Part shown: positions 14,901 through 16,599 of the stretch, piece after piece
Layout of the letters: every line of letters starts with the position of its first letter
How positions within the stretch are numbered: position 1 is the stretch's first letter
NCBI GenBank assembly: GCA_012719815.1
Contig: JAAXZP010000339.1
Location: 1 to 16,599 of the forward strand
DNA length: 16,599 nucleotides
Origin: Christensenellaceae bacterium
GTDB taxonomy: Bacteria; Bacillota; Clostridia; Christensenellales; SZUA-584
Direction: 5' to 3'
The notes under the pieces: model-generated
Seen by the model: the letters and a program-made list of their open reading frames with translations, nothing else
What the model was told of the DNA's origin: nothing
Databases searched by the model: none
Made by a program: the position numbers and the translations under genes

Positions 14901-15377
14901 GGCGTTCACCCGCTCGTACCCGGCCCAAACCAGCTTTTGTATCAGCTTCTCGGGGTCGTACCGCCCGTCCTTTTCGATGCGGATATGCGCCGCCAGAAAA
15001 TCCTCCGGCGGCACCAGCCTGGCCGCCAGCGATTCCCCGCTGACAAACGTCAGCCGCGCACCGCCCGCCAGCTTGGAGAGCGCCCGGATGCGCTCAAACA
15101 TCCGCTCACGGCTCCGCGCCACCGACGCGCGCAGCTGCAGCGCCCTTTTGGGGATAAACACCGCGTCCGGTACGGCTGCCGCATACTGCTCCGCCTTGTC
15201 GTCCGTCGCGGTCACCACAATCACCGGGCGCTTTGTCGCCTCGCCCAGCGCCGCCGCGATGTGCGGCTTTGCGGCTTCGGGTACGGCAAAAAGCGCGCAG
15301 GGCATCTGCCCCGCACGCACAGCTTTCTCCAGCCTTTGAAATTCTTCCAGCTCTCTGATATGATCCGTGGTCAGCAT
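11958..15377 (-). CDS. mfd: Transcription-repair coupling factor
   Basis: This 1139-residue DNA translocase removes RNA polymerase stalled at lesions and recruits UvrA for nucleotide excision repair. The order of domains is complete: a UvrB-like N-terminal region (about 1-350), a linker domain (about 370-455), the RNA-polymerase-interaction domain (about 476-540, RPGDLVVHDVHGKGRFIGL), and a superfamily 2 translocase with Walker A GDVGYGKT (625-632) and Walker B DEEQRFGV (726-733). Next come SATPIPRTLQMAL, the second RecA lobe with TTIIESGIDIPNVNT and QIKGRVGR, and a C-terminal TRCF domain (about 1000-1110). The length is normal. The ATG overlaps the end of pth by 7 nt, so translation is coupled; the pth-mfd order is the usual one in Bacillota. 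No frameshift is seen. Confidence 0.97.
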   Translation of the reverse strand: MLTTDHIRELEEFQRLEKAVRAGQMPCALFAVPEAAKPHIAAALGEATKRPVIVVTATDDKAEQYAAAVPDAVFIPKRALQLRASVARSRERMFERIRALSKLAGGARLTFVSGESLAARLVPPEDFLAAHIRIEKDGRYDPEKLIQKLVWAGYERVNAVETAGQAARRGEILDVFCPGAVAPYRIDFFDDVVESIHSFDPVTQRRSREKFEAVTLAPAVELTLSDEAAAAGRAYFEAARPDSAAMAQRFASYAQSLSKGRYFEDIENFAYAMCSSTVLDYVREPLVLLDDYKHIRSDEEERREDFEHRLMDLVGSGEAVADQKALYLPLEDIIARASGCVAADFCTVSRSGLRTRADIVLPIKSAVAYSRKLDLLQEDLKARVKAGWRVYLFCGNTERAERLAAELSDKTMTVPLIKYRRGLQPGETGTYPQRLTSGFELTPLKVYFLGEHEIYGFARKRKPVSTRRQLDLFADLRPGDLVVHDVHGKGRFIGLVKREVQKVSRDYLELEYRDGDKLFIPTDQIDRVQKYMGGDNERLSKLGGREWAQTKARVKKAVKELAEDLISIYSERMFKKGYKYGEDTIWQRQFEDSFPYEETEGQLKSIAEIKKDMQQEKVMDRLLLGDVGYGKTEVAMRACFKAVMEGKQCAVLVPTTLLARQHYHTFQERFADFAVRIEMISRYVSAGDQARILEGLKNGTVDIVIGTHRLLSKDVVFKDLGLLVIDEEQRFGVSHKERIKDIRRTVDVLTLSATPIPRTLQMALTGIRDMSVLDTPPDERRAPESYVMEYSGQLLRDAVMREMERGGQVYFVCRQISQMDRLAQDLRRYAPEARVALAHGRMGEAAMEDVMVRFLAGEYDVLLCTTIIESGIDIPNVNTVIVYEADKFGLAQLYQIKGRVGRGAKSSYAYLTYLPGAHMTPEAEKRLATIAEFTELGAGFKIAMRDLEIRGAGNLLGPEQSGHMAAVGYDMYCRLMREAVAELKGERVEKINETSVEIGLPAHVPSEYIDDDMLRIEVYKKIAAIDSVKSARAVKEEIIDRYGTMPRPVENLILIALIKAYANAAGILSVTRRGRTFTLKYGEGAAVEIEALLAVLSEYPGMAQLKAAEPPYIVFKAGKNAVDELLRFLTDIRRCVKAQ

Positions 15378-16003
15378 GTTTTCTGCGGCGGCGCGTTAAA
15401 ACGGTTCTGCGCTTCCAGCACACCGTCCTTTATGATCGTCTCCACCGCGTCCGCCGCCCGTTTCAGCGTTTCCAGCGCGGCCTGTTTGTCCGTGTACTCG
15501 CTCAGCACGTAATCCACGATATCGCCGTCCGGCTTGCCGATGCCCACGCGCACCCGGGTGAACTCGTCGGTCTGCAAGTGATAGATCACCGACCTCATGC
15601 CGTTGTGCGTGCCCGCGCTTCCCCGCGCCTTCACCCGCACGGTGCCTTCCTTGAGGTCCACGTCGTCGTAAACGAGTATCAGCTGGTCCGCCCGCACGCG
15701 CAGCGCCTGCGCCATCTCCCTCACGCTCTCGCCTGAGTTGTTCATATACGTCTGCGGCATCACCAGCAACACCTTTTTGCCGCCCAGCTCGCCCTGGCCT
15801 ATCTGGGCCTTATACGCATACTGGCGCATGCTGACGCCCATCCGCTCCGCGAGTATGGACACCACGTCAAAGCCCGCGTTATGCCGCGTGTGCGCGTATT
15901 TGCTGCCCGGGTTCCCAAGCCCCACAACGTAGTAGTCGCTTATATGATTTTGGGCAGTTTTTCGGCGAATCTTAACAAATCCGAATAATTTCCCTTTTGG
16001 CAT
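15371..16003 (-). CDS. pth: Peptidyl-tRNA hydrolase
   Basis: This enzyme frees tRNA from peptidyl-tRNA that drops off ribosomes. Family residues are present: N31 in GLGNPG, the catalytic H41 in TRHNAGF, N88 in YMNNSG, D113 in YDDVDL and N134 in THNG. The ATG at 16003 has AAGGGG 5 nt upstream. It gives an N-terminal extension of about 22 residues (basic, MPKGKLFGFVKIRRK) before YYVVGLGNPG, where most relatives begin. This extension overlaps the end of the HAD gene by 64 nt in another frame. No better ATG, GTG or TTG with a binding site is visible near 15940, so I keep the long form. The stop overlaps the mfd start. Confidence 0.94.
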   Translation of the reverse strand: MPKGKLFGFVKIRRKTAQNHISDYYVVGLGNPGSKYAHTRHNAGFDVVSILAERMGVSMRQYAYKAQIGQGELGGKKVLLVMPQTYMNNSGESVREMAQALRVRADQLILVYDDVDLKEGTVRVKARGSAGTHNGMRSVIYHLQTDEFTRVRVGIGKPDGDIVDYVLSEYTDKQAALETLKRAADAVETIIKDGVLEAQNRFNAPPQKTC

Positions 16004-16599
16004 GGCGGCCCCTTTTCAATATCTCCAATCACATGGTCCAGCACCAAAAACGCTTCAAAGCCCAGCGCCACAGCCGAGAGATCGTCGCGCACATCGTTGC
16101 CTACGATATAGCATTCCTCGGCAGCAAGGCCGGTACGCTCCAGAATTTCCTGAAAATATCCCGCTTTGGGCTTGCAGTAATGGGAATTGTCGTAATACGG
16201 GATGTATTCAAAATCTTCCGGCTTGAGCCCTGCCCAGCGCACGCGCGTGTCCGTCGCCACAGGCGGAAACAGCGGGTTGGTGGCGAGTATCAGCCGGTAG
16301 CCCTTGTCCTTTAAAACCTCCACCGTCCGCTTGACATGCTTGTCCGCCCGCGTCACATGCTGCAGCCGTAAAAACTCGCCCCGGTAGAACGCGTCCATAT
16401 GGGCAATCAGCTCGTCGCGGTCCGCGCCGGACTCCTTTGCGATCACTTCGAAAAACACGTCGCGGTTCAGCGCGCGCCCGTCGTTGTCCAGCATCGCCAG
16501 CAATGCGTGCCAGAATATGTCCTCGCCCGCTTCCGCGCTGATCTTCTCAAAAAAGCCGCTCTCCACGACGGCCTTCATAAACGCGGCCATAAATTCATC
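15940..16599 (-). CDS. HAD-superfamily hydrolase, N-terminus beyond window edge
   Basis: This is the C-terminal 219 residues of a haloacid-dehalogenase-type hydrolase. The frame is open to the right edge (reading DEFMAAFMKAV), so the nucleophile motif DxDGT should lie just outside the window and cannot be checked. Visible motifs, numbered from the first visible codon, are the motif II Thr near 107 (LILATNPLFPP), the motif III Lys near 143 (YCKPKAGYF) and the motif IV acidic residues near 168-173 (VGNDVRDD). A helical cap lies between the edge and motif II. The substrate is unknown; related proteins dephosphorylate small metabolites. It is upstream of pth in the same direction, overlapping it by 64 nt, so pth and mfd are probably on the same transcript. 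Confidence 0.85.
   Translation of the reverse strand, partial: DEFMAAFMKAVVESGFFEKISAEAGEDIFWHALLAMLDNDGRALNRDVFFEVIAKESGADRDELIAHMDAFYRGEFLRLQHVTRADKHVKRTVEVLKDKGYRLILATNPLFPPVATDTRVRWAGLKPEDFEYIPYYDNSHYCKPKAGYFQEILERTGLAAEECYIVGNDVRDDLSAVALGFEAFLVLDHVIGDIEKGPPCQKGNYSDLLRFAEKLPKII

Noticed and set aside
13254..15512. 752-codon open frame on the plus strand opposite mfd
   Set aside because: It is antisense to a complete mfd, His/Arg/Leu-rich, and has no recognisable domain; long antisense frames are common in G+C-rich genes.
1..16599. CRISPR arrays, insertion sequences, phage genes or attachment sites
   Set aside because: No spaced direct repeats, transposase or integrase motifs, or terminal inverted repeats were seen; tRNA 3' ends show no nearby duplicate.

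Overview
The window looks like chromosomal DNA from a GC-rich member of the Bacillota, most likely an anaerobic Clostridia-type organism. The evidence is the rpsF-ssb-rpsR operon, the pth-mfd pair, AGGAG-type ribosome binding sites, sigma-A-like promoters, short intrinsic terminators, and a DUF1638/ASKHA pair of the kind linked to corrinoid metabolism. No phage, transposon or CRISPR array is visible. Most of the content is housekeeping, with one small accessory-looking cluster in the middle.

Left part (1-3830, all minus strand): a consensus-like promoter at 3801-3830 drives a Ca2+-type P-type ATPase, followed by a PHP-family phosphatase of the histidinol-phosphatase type and the start of a TrkH/KtrB potassium channel subunit that runs off the left edge. 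The short gaps (44 and 25 nt) suggest one transcript, two of whose products handle cations. Divergent from it (4030-5965, plus strand) is a promoter, a short form of alanyl-tRNA synthetase (597 aa, TTG start, no C-Ala domain) and a strong terminator.

Middle part (5993-10315, minus strand): an extended -10 promoter at 10307-10315 starts a tightly packed unit, DUF1638 protein -> ASKHA (RACo-like) corrinoid-reactivation protein -> six-helix DUF998-like membrane protein, ending at a terminator (7371-7408). The ASKHA gene carries a single in-frame UGA at 8745-8747 with the same reading frame intact on both sides. A separate transcript follows: promoter 7303-7331, a structured leader of about 160 nt with an intrinsic terminator and a competing 9-bp antiterminator pairing (a riboswitch-like element I cannot assign to a class), then a lone TauA/NMT1-type substrate-binding lipoprotein with no permease or ATPase beside it.

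Right part: the plus-strand rpsF-ssb-rpsR operon (promoter 10388-10417, leader with alternative hairpins, terminator 11534-11561). On the minus strand lie, in transcription order, a HAD-family hydrolase (N-terminus beyond the right edge), pth and mfd, which overlap one another, then tRNA-Ser(CGA) and tRNA-Ala(CGC) with their own promoter and terminator.

The items most worth a second look are the unassigned leader RNA upstream of the orphan binding protein and the UGA-interrupted ASKHA gene with its Cys-rich N-terminus.
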